A stretch of 64,000 nucleotides of DNA from DATKEJ01 sp963768715 (lineage in GTDB: Bacteria > Bacteroidota > Rhodothermia > Rhodothermales > DATKEJ01): positions 434,001-498,000 of the forward strand of contig CAVYJC010000010.1 in the NCBI GenBank assembly GCA_963768715.1. Direction: 5' to 3'. The notes under the pieces are model-generated. The model did no database searches and had not been told where the DNA came from. It saw only the letters and a list, made by a program, of their open reading frames with translations. Positions 38,504 through 47,871 of this stretch are shown piece by piece. Within the stretch, counting starts at the first letter, position 1; every line of letters begins with the position of its first letter. A program made the position numbers and the translations under genes.

Positions 38504-41422
38504 ATGCGCTCCATCCTGCTTCTCACTTTCACGCTGTTCGCCTCCACGGTTTTCGCCCAACTCGCGCCGACAGGCGAATTCGATTACCCGCATCGGATGC
38601 TCCCCGATCCGGAAGGATCTTACGACCCGGCCATCCCCTCCCCTGAGAAGACGCTCGGTTTCAAAGTGGGCGCTCGCGCGGCGTTTCCACAAGAGATCCT
38701 CGATGTGTTTCGGGCGATGACGGACGCCAGTCCCAAGGCACAAATGGTCGAATACGCCCGCACGTACGAGGGCCGGCCGATGGTCTACATCGCCATCAGT
38801 TCTGCGGCCAACATGGCACGACTGGACGAGATCAAGGCAAACCTGGCGAAGCTGGCCGATCCACGCGGCCTTGACGACGGAGAGGCGGAGCGCCTTCTCG
38901 GGGAGACACCCGCCACAGCGTGGCTGGCGTATTCGGTTCACGGAGATGAGACCTCGGGGGCGGACGCATCCATGCTCGTCGCCTACCACCTCATTGCGTC
39001 ACAGTCGAAAGAGACCGCGGACTGGCTCGACCGGATGGTGATCCTGATCGATCCCGTGCAGAATCAGGACGGCCGGCAGCGTTTCCTGAGCCAGATCACA
39101 CAGCACCGTGGATCGGCGCCGAACGTGGACGATCAGTCGCTGCTTCACAGCGGCTATTGGCCGTGGGGTCGCGCAAATCACTATCTGTTCGATTTGAACC
39201 GGGATTGGCTGCTGGGTGTGAATCCCGAGTCGCGCGGACGCATTGTTGCAGCCCGGACGTGGCACCCGCTGCTTTTCGTCGATGCCCATGAAATGGGAGG
39301 GCAGGAAACCTTTCTCTTCACACCCGACACGGAGCCGATGAATAATGACTTCCCGCCATACATCGAAGAATGGCAGCAGTCGTTCGGTAGAGACCAGGCG
39401 GCGGCGTTCGATTCGCGCGGGTGGACCTACTACAACGGGGAGTGGGCCGACAACTGGTATCCCGGCTATGCAAACTCATGGGGAAAGCTGCTCGGCGCCG
39501 TGTCCATCCTGTACGAGCAGGCCCGGTTTGCTCAAGACGGCATCCGACGTCCTGAGGGAACCGTCATCACCTACGCGGAAGCCGTTCATCATCAGGCGGT
39601 CAGTTCATGGACGAATCTGAGATCGCTGTTCAAAGGGGCGGATGCCCTGCAACGCGGTTTTCTGAAGGATCGGCGGTCGATGCTCGCTGCGGCAGGTCCG
39701 TACGCCAAGCGCTCGTGGGCTATCCTCCCGACGGGCGATCGGACCCGCCTGGCGGAATTTCTCGACAAGATGGATCTGCAGGGCATCGAGTATTCTGTAG
39801 CCGACCAGGCTTTTACCGCCCGGGCAGGACGCGATGAGCTGGGTCGTCCGTTCGCGTCGCGCGAGATTCCGGCCGGATCCATTCTGATCTCGAACCGACA
39901 ACCCAATGCGAGGTTGGTTGCAGCCGCGCTGGCGTTTGATCCGCAGCTTTCTGAGGAGATTCTTAAGAAGGAGCGCAGCGAGGTGCTGAAGGATGGCAGT
40001 GGCGTGATGTACGACATCACTGCCTGGAACCTGCTCATGCTCTATGGACTCGATGCATTGGAACTGGATCAGGATCTCCCGGCTCGCGGCGTCTCGGCTG
40101 GACAGATTCCAGCGCAGGAAGCAGCGACGCCGGCCATTTCGAAGGTTGGCTACATCGTGGACGGCACAGATGACGCCTCCCTCGCATTCGCGGCGAGGCT
40201 CATGGAAGAAGGCGTATGGGTCAGGGCGGCCGAAAAGCCGTTCGAACTGGACGGTGTGTCGTTCGCGCGAGGATCGATCGTCGTGCAGAACACCGACAAT
40301 CGAGACTGCGGACCATCGATCCCCGACGATATGGTCCCCGGTCACACTGACGCCGTGCCGGTTGGATGTGATGTACTCAAGATGGTCTCGAGCGTGGCAT
40401 CCGATTTGGGGCTCGCCGTTCACTCAGTCGGAACGGGGCAGGGCGCAGGCGATCTTCCCGACCTCGGCGGTTCCTATTTCAAGCTGCTCCAGCGTCCAGA
40501 GATTGCACTGCTGGCTCGCGATATGGTGGATCCATCGAGCTTCGGGTCTATTTGGCACGGGATCGATACGCACCTGGGGATTCGACATTCGCATTTAAGT
40601 GCCGAGTGGTCTGCGCACGACCTCCGACGCTACAACGTGATCGTCATCCCTTCAAGTTGGCAACCAGTGGACAAGAATCTGTTGGAAGGCATGAAGCCCT
40701 GGATCATGTCCGGTGGCACACTGATCGCTGTCGGATCATCGGCTTATCAACTGGCGAGCGACAGCGCCGGCCTGACCAAAGTGCGGCTGCTACGGGATGT
40801 GCTCGACAAGCTGGACGATTACGACGTGGCCGTCCAACGTGACTGGCAGGCACGAGAGAAGATTATCCCGGATGTTGGCTCCGTCTTCTCGCACGGCGTT
40901 GGAGATGAGGGACCGGCAGCGTTGGATTCATCGTACAAGCGTCCCGACAAGTCCGTGCTCGAGCGCCAGGACAAGTGGCGACGGTTGTTCATGCCGGAGG
41001 GGGCTCCGTTGATCGCAGGCCGAACCAATCCGGAGCACTGGCTGACGTTTGGTACCGGCGAGTCGATTTCGGTTCTTTTTGAAGGCAGCCGGGTACTGAT
41101 GGCCAAGTCGGACGTCGAGTCGGCGGTGCGCATCGGTGTGCTCGAACCGAGCAAGGGATCGAAGAGCAGGCGCGTCGGCTGGTCGTCAATTCCGGCTGGA
41201 AACGACGTATTCGTACGGGAGAGCGGCCTGCTCTGGCCGGAAGCAACGCAGCGGCTGACCAACGCTCCGCTCGTTACTCGGGAAGCAGTCGGGAGTGGGC
41301 AGGTCATCCTGATCGGCTTTGAACCGAATTTCCGGGGAACGACGAATGAGACGCGGCGCCTGCTGTTCAACGCGATGGTGCTGGGGCCCGGGTTTGGGAC
41401 GACGGCGGTGGTGAAGCCGTAA
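38504..41422 (+). CDS. M14-family zinc carboxypeptidase, exported
   Basis: 972 residues with a signal peptide (LLTFTLFASTVFAQ). The zinc-binding HxxE is His146-Glu149 (SVHGDETSG), and the third ligand is His262 (LLFVDAHEMGG). The N-R pair of the family is represented by FDLNRDWLL. The C-terminal ~500 residues hold beta-rich domains and end near YEPNFRGTT-type segments. Bacterial M14 proteins of this size are exported and trim peptides or peptidoglycan stems. The stop codon is followed after 4 nt by a heptamer array. Confidence 0.93.
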   Translation: MRSILLLTFTLFASTVFAQLAPTGEFDYPHRMLPDPEGSYDPAIPSPEKTLGFKVGARAAFPQEILDVFRAMTDASPKAQMVEYARTYEGRPMVYIAISSAANMARLDEIKANLAKLADPRGLDDGEAERLLGETPATAWLAYSVHGDETSGADASMLVAYHLIASQSKETADWLDRMVILIDPVQNQDGRQRFLSQITQHRGSAPNVDDQSLLHSGYWPWGRANHYLFDLNRDWLLGVNPESRGRIVAARTWHPLLFVDAHEMGGQETFLFTPDTEPMNNDFPPYIEEWQQSFGRDQAAAFDSRGWTYYNGEWADNWYPGYANSWGKLLGAVSILYEQARFAQDGIRRPEGTVITYAEAVHHQAVSSWTNLRSLFKGADALQRGFLKDRRSMLAAAGPYAKRSWAILPTGDRTRLAEFLDKMDLQGIEYSVADQAFTARAGRDELGRPFASREIPAGSILISNRQPNARLVAAALAFDPQLSEEILKKERSEVLKDGSGVMYDITAWNLLMLYGLDALELDQDLPARGVSAGQIPAQEAATPAISKVGYIVDGTDDASLAFAARLMEEGVWVRAAEKPFELDGVSFARGSIVVQNTDNRDCGPSIPDDMVPGHTDAVPVGCDVLKMVSSVASDLGLAVHSVGTGQGAGDLPDLGGSYFKLLQRPEIALLARDMVDPSSFGSIWHGIDTHLGIRHSHLSAEWSAHDLRRYNVIVIPSSWQPVDKNLLEGMKPWIMSGGTLIAVGSSAYQLASDSAGLTKVRLLRDVLDKLDDYDVAVQRDWQAREKIIPDVGSVFSHGVGDEGPAALDSSYKRPDKSVLERQDKWRRLFMPEGAPLIAGRTNPEHWLTFGTGESISVLFEGSRVLMAKSDVESAVRIGVLEPSKGSKSRRVGWSSIPAGNDVFVRESGLLWPEATQRLTNAPLVTREAVGSGQVILIGFEPNFRGTTNETRRLLFNAMVLGPGFGTTAVVKP

Positions 41423-41426
41423 GACA

Positions 41427-41460
41427 ATTCAGAATTGAGAATTCAGAACTCAGAATTGCT
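41427..41460. repeat. Heptamer array (unit AATTCAG)
   Basis: AATTCAG, AATTGAG, AATTCAG, AACTCAG, AATTGCT: five exact 7-bp steps, 4 nt after the M14 stop. Confidence 0.9.
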
Positions 41461-41764
41461 CCTGCCGGCCCCGACTGCGCCGTGTTTTCCCTTGGGGAAG
41501 CCTCGCGTCCGACCGATCCGCCGCGAGCCAGATTTGATCTTTTCGTCAGCAGCAATTATGATCTCGTCTCACACTAGCCGAACGTAAGCTCCAGGACACC
41601 CTTTCGTGGCGGCGGTCCCGCTCTTCACTGGGTTGTCCCAATGATCGAATTTCCACCAGGGAATGTTGAACGACGTGAACGCGTTCGGCATTCTGTTTTC
41701 CTTAGCACCTTCCAACGTGACGAGCGCCTTGCGTACGTCACGTGCCAAGCAGGAGGACACGACG
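41461..41764. other. Non-coding gap
   Basis: About 300 nt between the heptamer array and the propeller gene. The longer plus frame from 41663 is open but not protein-like. A minus-strand stretch (about 41569-41730) reads WWKFDHWDNPVKSG and may be a fragment, but has no family I recognise. A Shine-Dalgarno AGGAGG at about 41751 belongs to the next gene. Confidence 0.5.
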
Positions 41765-43243
41765 ATGAAATGTTCGCCGTCTCGACTCGATACCGTGTTT
41801 TCGCTGGTCGCCGCTGCTTTGGTAACGGTTTCTACTACATCAGCGGTACGCGCCCAGGATACCCTATGGACGGTAACATTCGGAGGCATGGAGGACGACT
41901 ATGGTTATGCCGTCTCGCAAACGGCGGACGGAGGTTTCATCCTCACCGGTGAGACGTACTCCAGGCCAACTGCAGGTCCCTCAGACCTTTGGTTGATCAA
42001 GACCGACGCCGACGGGAAGACGCAATGGGAACGGACCTTCGGCGGTGGTTTGTACGACCGAGGCTACTCGGTGCGACAGACGTTTGAGGGCGGCTACATT
42101 GTCGCCGGCAGTATGGATACGCCAAACGTCAGCTCGAACGTATTCATTGTCCGCACAGACGCAAACGGCGACACGCTTTGGTCGAAAACTTTCGGCAACA
42201 GGTTTACCATTGACTCGGGTCAGTCGGTTGTACAAACGGCCGACAGCGGATTTGCCATTGCCGGATGGATTCGTACCCCGACGAATAACGACGATCTGTA
42301 TCTCATCCGGCTGGATACCGTGGGTACGACGCTCTGGACGAAGCTGGTTGGCGGTAGTGGGCGCGACAGAGCCTACTCGGTAAAGGAGACCGCCGAGGGC
42401 GGATTCGTCCTCGCCGGTGAGACGGCGTCTGCCGGAGAAACGCCAGCCGGGGATATCTGGATCGTCAAGACAGACTCGGCCGGCAACGTCGAGTGGCAGA
42501 AGAACTACGGCTACCAGAGTTACGATGTGGCCAAATCGGTCGTACAGACAAGGGACGGCGGCTATATGGTCGCCGGGACGATACAAGACGGAGGTTATGA
42601 CGGATGGCTGCTCAAGACGGATGCCATGGGCGACACGCTGTGGGCCAAAAGGTTCGGGTCGATCTATAGCGATGAAATCGATTCTATCGAACAGACATCC
42701 GACGGCGGTTACGCCTTCACCGGCCAAACGGGGATGAACGGCGACCTGTGGGTGGGAAAGACCGACGCTGACGGCGATTTGGACTGGGAGCGAAGCTACG
42801 GTGGAAACGGCCTGGATAACGGCTTCTCTATAGAGCAGACGTCGGATGGAGGGCTCGTCATCGCCGCCTATACTTCTTCCTTCGGCGCGGGCAACTACGA
42901 TGCGTGGCTTTTGCGGATCGGGCCCGTCAGCACGTCGATCGAAGCCGAAACGCCTGACGTGGTGTCCGGCATGGCGTTGTACCCTAACTACCCGAATCCC
43001 TACTCGATGAGCACGCGAATCGAGTACTCGTTCGAGAAGCCGACCTACGCTCAGCTCGCGATCGTCGACATACGGGGCAGGGTCGTCCGCACGTTGGTCG
43101 ACGGGTTCCAGGAATCCGGACGACGCGCTGTTGAGTGGGACGGAACGACGTCGACCGGTATCCGCGTTCCGTCGGGTGCGTATATCTATCGACTAAGGTC
43201 GAATAGAGAGACTTCGGCGCGGATGATGATGGTGGTGCGATGA
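41765..43243 (+). CDS. Secreted beta-propeller protein with C-terminal sorting domain
   Basis: 492 residues from the ATG at 41765, preferred over 41663 because AGGAGG lies 8 nt upstream and the signal peptide starts there (SLVAAALVTVSTTSAVRAQ). Seven to eight repeats of about 50 residues follow, with the core QTxDGGFxLxGET and then DxWLxKTDADG and WxxxFGG, a propeller fold. The last ~90 residues form a FlgD/type-A sorting domain: YPNYPNPYSMSTRIEY, then GRVVRTLVDGFQESGRR, then GAYIYRLRSN and MMMVVR. It is probably exported and attached to or released from the surface. Confidence 0.88.
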   Translation: MKCSPSRLDTVFSLVAAALVTVSTTSAVRAQDTLWTVTFGGMEDDYGYAVSQTADGGFILTGETYSRPTAGPSDLWLIKTDADGKTQWERTFGGGLYDRGYSVRQTFEGGYIVAGSMDTPNVSSNVFIVRTDANGDTLWSKTFGNRFTIDSGQSVVQTADSGFAIAGWIRTPTNNDDLYLIRLDTVGTTLWTKLVGGSGRDRAYSVKETAEGGFVLAGETASAGETPAGDIWIVKTDSAGNVEWQKNYGYQSYDVAKSVVQTRDGGYMVAGTIQDGGYDGWLLKTDAMGDTLWAKRFGSIYSDEIDSIEQTSDGGYAFTGQTGMNGDLWVGKTDADGDLDWERSYGGNGLDNGFSIEQTSDGGLVIAAYTSSFGAGNYDAWLLRIGPVSTSIEAETPDVVSGMALYPNYPNPYSMSTRIEYSFEKPTYAQLAIVDIRGRVVRTLVDGFQESGRRAVEWDGTTSTGIRVPSGAYIYRLRSNRETSARMMMVVR

Positions 43244-43246
43244 AAT

Positions 43247-43267
43247 GCAAAACGCAAATCGCAAAAT
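43247..43267. repeat. Heptamer array (unit GCAAATC)
   Basis: GCAAAAC, GCAAATC, GCAAAAT, starting 3 nt after the stop codon of the propeller gene. The same words recur at 55540-55600. Confidence 0.8.
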
Positions 43268-43324
43268 GGGGTCTGCGACGTGCCGGGTTCGGGCGCTTCC
43301 GGCGAATCTGGCAAATCGCGAAGG

Positions 43325-43702
43325 CTAGCCCTCAATGACGTTTGCCGGGTAGCGCAATATGTTCTGATCGACGGTGAGCAGCCGAAGGTTCTCGATCCGC
43401 GCCTGGGCCACGAGCATCCGGTCGAACGGATCCCGGTGAATGGCGGGCAGGGACGAGATTTCTGTCGCATGGGCGAAGGTGACTGGAAGCATCGCGAAGC
43501 CTTGCCTCCCAATCTCCTGCTCGAGATCGCCGTCGATCGAGAGTTTCCCCAAGGCCTTCTTGATGACTACTTCCCACGCCGTCGCGGCACTCACCGTGAT
43601 CTGGTTGGCCTGATCCGCGATGAGTGCTCTGGCCTTCTCAGAAAGACGCGCGTCATCGGCGAGCCACCAAAGCAGAATATGGGTGTCGAGAAGGATGTCC
43701 AC
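43325..43702 (-). CDS. vapC: VapC-type PIN-domain toxin
   Basis: 125 residues, full-length PIN nuclease. The acidic site is complete: Asp6 (LLDTH), Glu44 (SAATAWEVVIK), and DPFDRMLVAQA near residues 91-101 followed by Asp112. VapC toxins cleave tRNA or rRNA and are held inactive by the antitoxin. The ATG is 2 nt beyond the antitoxin stop, and both genes run in the same direction, the usual antitoxin-toxin order. Confidence 0.93.
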   Translation of the reverse strand: MDILLDTHILLWWLADDARLSEKARALIADQANQITVSAATAWEVVIKKALGKLSIDGDLEQEIGRQGFAMLPVTFAHATEISSLPAIHRDPFDRMLVAQARIENLRLLTVDQNILRYPANVIEG

Positions 43703-43704
43703 GC

Positions 43705-43950
43705 CTATCCCTTTTCGGCGCTTCCCTCAAAGAGGTCGGCTATGATGTTGTCGTCGGCATCGAAATCCGCGGCGATTTGGATTCGGCCCTTCATACTGCC
43801 CGGCGCTCGCGTTGTATCCGCAGGAACGTAGGGGCTCAGCACGGCGACGGGCGTACCCGCCTTTCCAATGACGACGGACTCGCCGCGAGCCACACGTGCA
43901 AGGATTCGCGACAGGTGCGTCTTGGCTTCGTGGATGTTGATTGTCTTCAT
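43705..43950 (-). CDS. Phd/YefM-family antitoxin
   Basis: 81 residues. The N-terminus (MKTINIHEAKTHLSRILARV) and ESVVIGKAGTPVAVLSP are the Phd/YefM DNA-binding fold. The C-terminal part (IAADFDADDNIIADLFEG) is the flexible toxin-binding tail. Together with the VapC gene 2 nt downstream it forms a standard type II toxin-antitoxin module that should repress its own promoter near 43951-43990. Confidence 0.93.
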   Translation of the reverse strand: MKTINIHEAKTHLSRILARVARGESVVIGKAGTPVAVLSPYVPADTTRAPGSMKGRIQIAADFDADDNIIADLFEGSAEKG

Positions 43951-44112
43951 GTTGCGGACTCAATTTGACAGGGTGAACTAAGTCAACTAAGTCAAGGTTC
44001 CGGATGCTGGGTGCCGACCGAGGTGTGCGTGACGGCTGGGCAATCCCGAGGGGAAGGCACAGGATGAGAGGTGGACGGCAACGGCCATCCGGATCGACGA
44101 CTTCGACTTCCT

Positions 44113-44148
44113 CGACACACCTGACCGGTCCTATCCAGGCAGAAATCA
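44113..44148. repeat. Collapsed palindromic repeat, locus 5
   Basis: The left flank ACACACCTGACCGGTC is joined directly to CTATCCAGGCAGAA. At 50196-50289 the same two flanks surround four palindromic units, so this locus is the same element with its internal units missing. Confidence 0.7.
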
Positions 44149-44225
44149 ACGCTCTCGCGGACTAAGCGCCATGCACCAGGAGCCGGATGCTTTGAGTTGG
44201 ATGCATCAGGCGGTTTGGCTATCAT

Positions 44226-47200
44226 GTGAATCGCAACCTGGCTCCAACCACAACCCACCGAGGCACTCAATTGCGCATTGCTGCCAGTGCGCTCGCTGCG
44301 ACTATTGTTGTTGCGAGTGCGACGTTTACCGTCATCGTCCCGCAGAACAGTTTTGGACAGGACACTGAAGAATCCGAACCGCTGAAGGGCACGAGAAAGC
44401 TCGGCGATTCGTCCGAGTTGCTCTTGCTCTGGTCGGAGGGCCGTACGAGCGGTGAGAAGTTCGCATCGGTCCTCGACTACATCAATCTGAATAACCCCGA
44501 TCCGAACGTCCCGAACGACCTCGTCCCGTCGGAGCTGCAGAGCGTCAAGTCCGCTGCAAATCCCGAGCAGGACAAAGCCGTTGACGTCATCGCCGGTGAT
44601 TTCGACGGCGATAACCTCGATGACTACGTGGCAGCCTGGGAAGGGCCCGATCGGTCCATAGAAATGATCATCCCCGATCTGGATCGCGTCAACCTCAAAT
44701 GGACCGAGCCGCACCTTACTACGGTCGCCCCCGCCGGCTCCATGGTCGACGACGACCAACGGCCGCGGATCCCCATTTTGGCCAAGGCGGACTTCGACGA
44801 CGATTCGCAGTCGGAGTGGATCCTTTCGTACTGGGGCGCCGATCGATCACTGCAGATCGAGTTATTTGAAACGGATGAGAGTCATCAGCCGAAAATGCTC
44901 GCCAGTTTCAATGACCCCGAGATCACCTATCTGTCGCAAGAGGCGCCCGGACAGTCGCGTCGCTCGACCTGGCCCTTCGACGTCCAGGCCGGCGATTTCG
45001 ACGGCGACGGCACCGACGAGATCGTCGTCGTAGGAGGGCGCAATTTCGACTGCGCATACAGTCAGGGATGCTGGAAAACGTTCATGCGGATCTATGACGT
45101 GGATCCGGAGTCGTTTCAGCTGGTCCAGCGCGCCGACACGACCATCTATACGAAAGAGGACAATGCCTCTGTCTTCATGAACGGAATCGCGGTTGCAGCG
45201 GGTCGATACGGACCGGAATACGATGAGGGCATCGGGGTGCTCTTCGAACGCACGACCAACGAGAGCGACACGCACTGGTTCTTGAACATGAGTCGAGTGA
45301 TCCTGGCAGGTGACGACGAAGGAAATCCTCTTCCGCCCGACCAGTGGACGACGGCGGCCGACACGTCGTACTTCCTCACCGGACCGAGCGGCACGAGTCA
45401 AATCCACCAGACGACGGGCAATCGCGGCTTTCCGATCAATGCCGAAGCCATCGACTTCGATCAGGACGGGCGGGACGAGCTGACCCTTTATTACCGGCAG
45501 CTGCAGGTGTTCCAGGTCGACGACGACTACAAGCCGACGCAAATCGGCTCGTTCGGCACGTCGTCGGAGCCAGGCCAGTACGGCCGGCACCTTATGGCCG
45601 TTGCAGATCTCGATGCCGACAATGACCTCGCGAACGAGTCGGCCACCTGGCGTCCGGAGATTACCGTAGTTGGGAGCAGAGACGTGTCCGACGACGGCGG
45701 CATTAGTACCGACGGGATTCTCAACATCCGGGTATACGCCTGGGATCCGGACATCGGATACCCCAGCATCCGAGAATCTCAACTGGAGGAGTATCGGATC
45801 GATCCGTCGGGGCCGCGCCCGCTCGCGCTGGCGGCGCTCGACGTCGGAGATAACGGGATCCGGGTCGGCAGTCCGAAGAGGTATGCCAAGACGGACATCG
45901 TGCGTCCGCTTGTCATCCTGAACGCTCCGCCCACGCATTTCGACGTGCTCGAGGGCGAAGAATTCGACGTCAACAAGTGCTATGGTGAAGAAGACTGCGC
46001 CTGTCGAGAAGATCTCGCCCGTTGTTTCCAGGCGGACTACACGACGGAAACGGAGCGGTCCATTTCTGTGGAGACCGAGCTGAAGACTGACTGGAGCGTG
46101 GCGGCCACTGTCAAGGGCGGTTTCCATATTCCCTTCAGCGATAAGGTCAAAGTCGGCGTGAAACTTAAGATCAAAGGCACATACGGCGAGGGTTTCAGAC
46201 GGAAGGACAAGACGACCCACACGTTCACCGTCCAGCAGGCGGTACAGGCCACCCGCGATGACTGGATCTACGCCATGATCGTCAACTACGACATCTGGGA
46301 GTATCCTCTATTCGTCGATGGCGAGCAGGTCAGCGACCTTGTGTTTGTAACGCCAAAACTCCAGACGCGCGCCTGGTTCGACAGCAAGAGTTGGAACGCC
46401 TTCGATTACATCCCTGAGCACGAGGTCGGCAACATCCTGTCCTACCGATCCATCACCTCACCCGATCAGAATTCGGCGCTCGCGTCTGCCATCCGTTGGG
46501 ACACGGGCGATCAGATCACGCTGAGCGGTACGTCGGACGTCGCCTGGGCGCTGACCTCGGAGGGCGAGACCGAAACGGACGTCCAGAACAGCGTACGCGT
46601 TGGTATCAGCGGATCGGCCGACTTCAACATTCCCGTGCCGTTCATCCCGAACCTCAAAATCGAGGGCGACTACACCTCAGAGACCGTCAACACACGGAAT
46701 ATCAAGGTCCGCGACACGAAGGGTATGAGGGTGCAGTTTGGAGACGTCGATCAGGGCATCGGCAACGTCCGGTACAACGTCATTCCCTATGTCTACTGGG
46801 CCACGAACGGAGCCCTGGTGCTCGACTACGCGGTGACGCCCGAGCTCGCGCAGCCTGGATTCGAAGGCACGTGGTGGCAGCAGCGTTACGGCGAGCTGTC
46901 GGATCCCGCTCTTATCCTGCCTTGGCGGCTCGATCGCGAGAAAGGGGCCGACATCACCGAGGCGCAGACGCAGCAGACGCATGAAATCATCTTCGATCCC
47001 ATCCAGCCCGCAGTTGGAGACGTCGTGACGATCAAGGTGCGGGTGCACAACTGGAGCCTGCTTCCGACCCCGGGTCCGGTTGAAGTCCAATTCTTCGTGG
47101 GCGATCCTGCGGCGGGCGGCACGCCGATCGTCGGAACGGGAGGCGAGACGTCCGTCTTCGTCGGACAATTGGCCGACCGGGGCTCGGGGACGGCACAAAT

Positions 47201-47633
47201 GCAGTGGCGCTTACCGTCAGGAATCGGCTTCTTCCCCAGGATATATGCGGTTGTCGATCCGAACGGTTCGGTGGAGGAGGTTCACGAGGACAACAACACG
47301 GGATGGAACGTCCTCCCCATCGCTTCCGGTCCGGTCAGCATCGAGGACGACGGTCCGAGCGCGCTCGAAACCTCGCCGGCGATCTACCAGAACTACCCGA
47401 ACCCATTCAACGGGACGACGACGATCGCATTCGATCTTCCGAAGCCGGAGCGTGCCACGATTCAGGTCGTGGATCTGCTGGGCCGGGAAGTCTCCAGGGT
47501 CGTCGATCAGGTATTCGACGCCGGATCGTACAACGTCCGTTTCGATGCGCGCGGTCTTTCGAGCGGGGTGTATCTCTACCGGCTGGTCGCCGGGGAGACG
47601 GTGCAGACGAAGCAGATGATGGTGGTGAGGTAG
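44226..47633 (+). CDS. Large secreted FG-GAP/CARDB protein with sorting domain and a possible pore-forming-like centre
   Basis: 1135 residues from GTG 44226; a signal segment ends at NSFGQ. Five FG-GAP loops (such as AGDFDGDNLDDYVAAW, VQAGDFDGDGTDEIVVVGG) form a propeller over ~100-560. A Cys-rich turn (CYGEEDCACREDLARC) at ~583 leads into two Ser/Thr-alternating segments (~605-700 and ~757-870) with GGFHIPFSDKVKVGVKLKI and NIPVPFIPNLKIEGDYTSE, resembling ETX/MTX2 pore toxins. A CARDB domain (~919-1040) and a FlgD/type-A sorting domain (NYPNPFNGTTTIAFD, then YLYRLVAGETV) complete it. The pore comparison is by eye and unproven. Confidence 0.85.
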   Translation: MNRNLAPTTTHRGTQLRIAASALAATIVVASATFTVIVPQNSFGQDTEESEPLKGTRKLGDSSELLLLWSEGRTSGEKFASVLDYINLNNPDPNVPNDLVPSELQSVKSAANPEQDKAVDVIAGDFDGDNLDDYVAAWEGPDRSIEMIIPDLDRVNLKWTEPHLTTVAPAGSMVDDDQRPRIPILAKADFDDDSQSEWILSYWGADRSLQIELFETDESHQPKMLASFNDPEITYLSQEAPGQSRRSTWPFDVQAGDFDGDGTDEIVVVGGRNFDCAYSQGCWKTFMRIYDVDPESFQLVQRADTTIYTKEDNASVFMNGIAVAAGRYGPEYDEGIGVLFERTTNESDTHWFLNMSRVILAGDDEGNPLPPDQWTTAADTSYFLTGPSGTSQIHQTTGNRGFPINAEAIDFDQDGRDELTLYYRQLQVFQVDDDYKPTQIGSFGTSSEPGQYGRHLMAVADLDADNDLANESATWRPEITVVGSRDVSDDGGISTDGILNIRVYAWDPDIGYPSIRESQLEEYRIDPSGPRPLALAALDVGDNGIRVGSPKRYAKTDIVRPLVILNAPPTHFDVLEGEEFDVNKCYGEEDCACREDLARCFQADYTTETERSISVETELKTDWSVAATVKGGFHIPFSDKVKVGVKLKIKGTYGEGFRRKDKTTHTFTVQQAVQATRDDWIYAMIVNYDIWEYPLFVDGEQVSDLVFVTPKLQTRAWFDSKSWNAFDYIPEHEVGNILSYRSITSPDQNSALASAIRWDTGDQITLSGTSDVAWALTSEGETETDVQNSVRVGISGSADFNIPVPFIPNLKIEGDYTSETVNTRNIKVRDTKGMRVQFGDVDQGIGNVRYNVIPYVYWATNGALVLDYAVTPELAQPGFEGTWWQQRYGELSDPALILPWRLDREKGADITEAQTQQTHEIIFDPIQPAVGDVVTIKVRVHNWSLLPTPGPVEVQFFVGDPAAGGTPIVGTGGETSVFVGQLADRGSGTAQMQWRLPSGIGFFPRIYAVVDPNGSVEEVHEDNNTGWNVLPIASGPVSIEDDGPSALETSPAIYQNYPNPFNGTTTIAFDLPKPERATIQVVDLLGREVSRVVDQVFDAGSYNVRFDARGLSSGVYLYRLVAGETVQTKQMMVVR

Positions 47634-47641
47634 GGGGGAAT

Positions 47642-47697
47642 GCAGAATGCAGAATTAAGAATGTAGGAATTGGGAATTGGGAATTGGGAATTCAAAT
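47642..47697. repeat. Heptamer array (units GCAGAAT / TTGGGAA)
   Basis: Eight exact 7-bp units in a row: GCAGAAT twice, TAAGAAT, GTAGGAA, TTGGGAA three times, TTCAAAT. The word changes mid-array without breaking phase. It starts 8 nt after the FG-GAP gene. Confidence 0.9.
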
Positions 47698-47835
47698 TGG
47701 GCCTTTCAAAGAGGTTCGGCATCAACCGCGCGGAGTACAGGGGCGAGGGCCCAAACGTGATTCTCGGGGGCTAGTCTCGGCGTAACCCGAGTCGGGCCGA
47801 CGGGCGGAGACGTAGGTGGGGATGTACGAGAAGCA

Positions 47836-47856
47836 GCTCAGAATTCAGAATTCAAA
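47836..47856. repeat. Heptamer array (unit ATTCAGA)
   Basis: GCTCAGA, ATTCAGA, ATTCAAA, 15 nt before the stop of the minus-strand ISYQG-type gene. Confidence 0.75.
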
Positions 47857-47871
47857 GCGTCAGATTGGGGT

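Noticed and set aside
41569..41889. 106-codon minus-strand ORF with WWKFDHW
   Set aside because: Part looks protein-like, but it overlaps the signal peptide of the propeller gene and has no recognisable domain.
43974..43996. Nine-bp repeat AACTAAGTC
   Set aside because: Only two copies with a 9-bp step; not part of the 7-bp family and may be chance.
44862..46220. 452-codon minus-strand ORF in the FG-GAP gene
   Set aside because: Antisense shadow; the plus-strand gene has repeated calcium loops, whereas this product has no recognisable motif and high Arg content.
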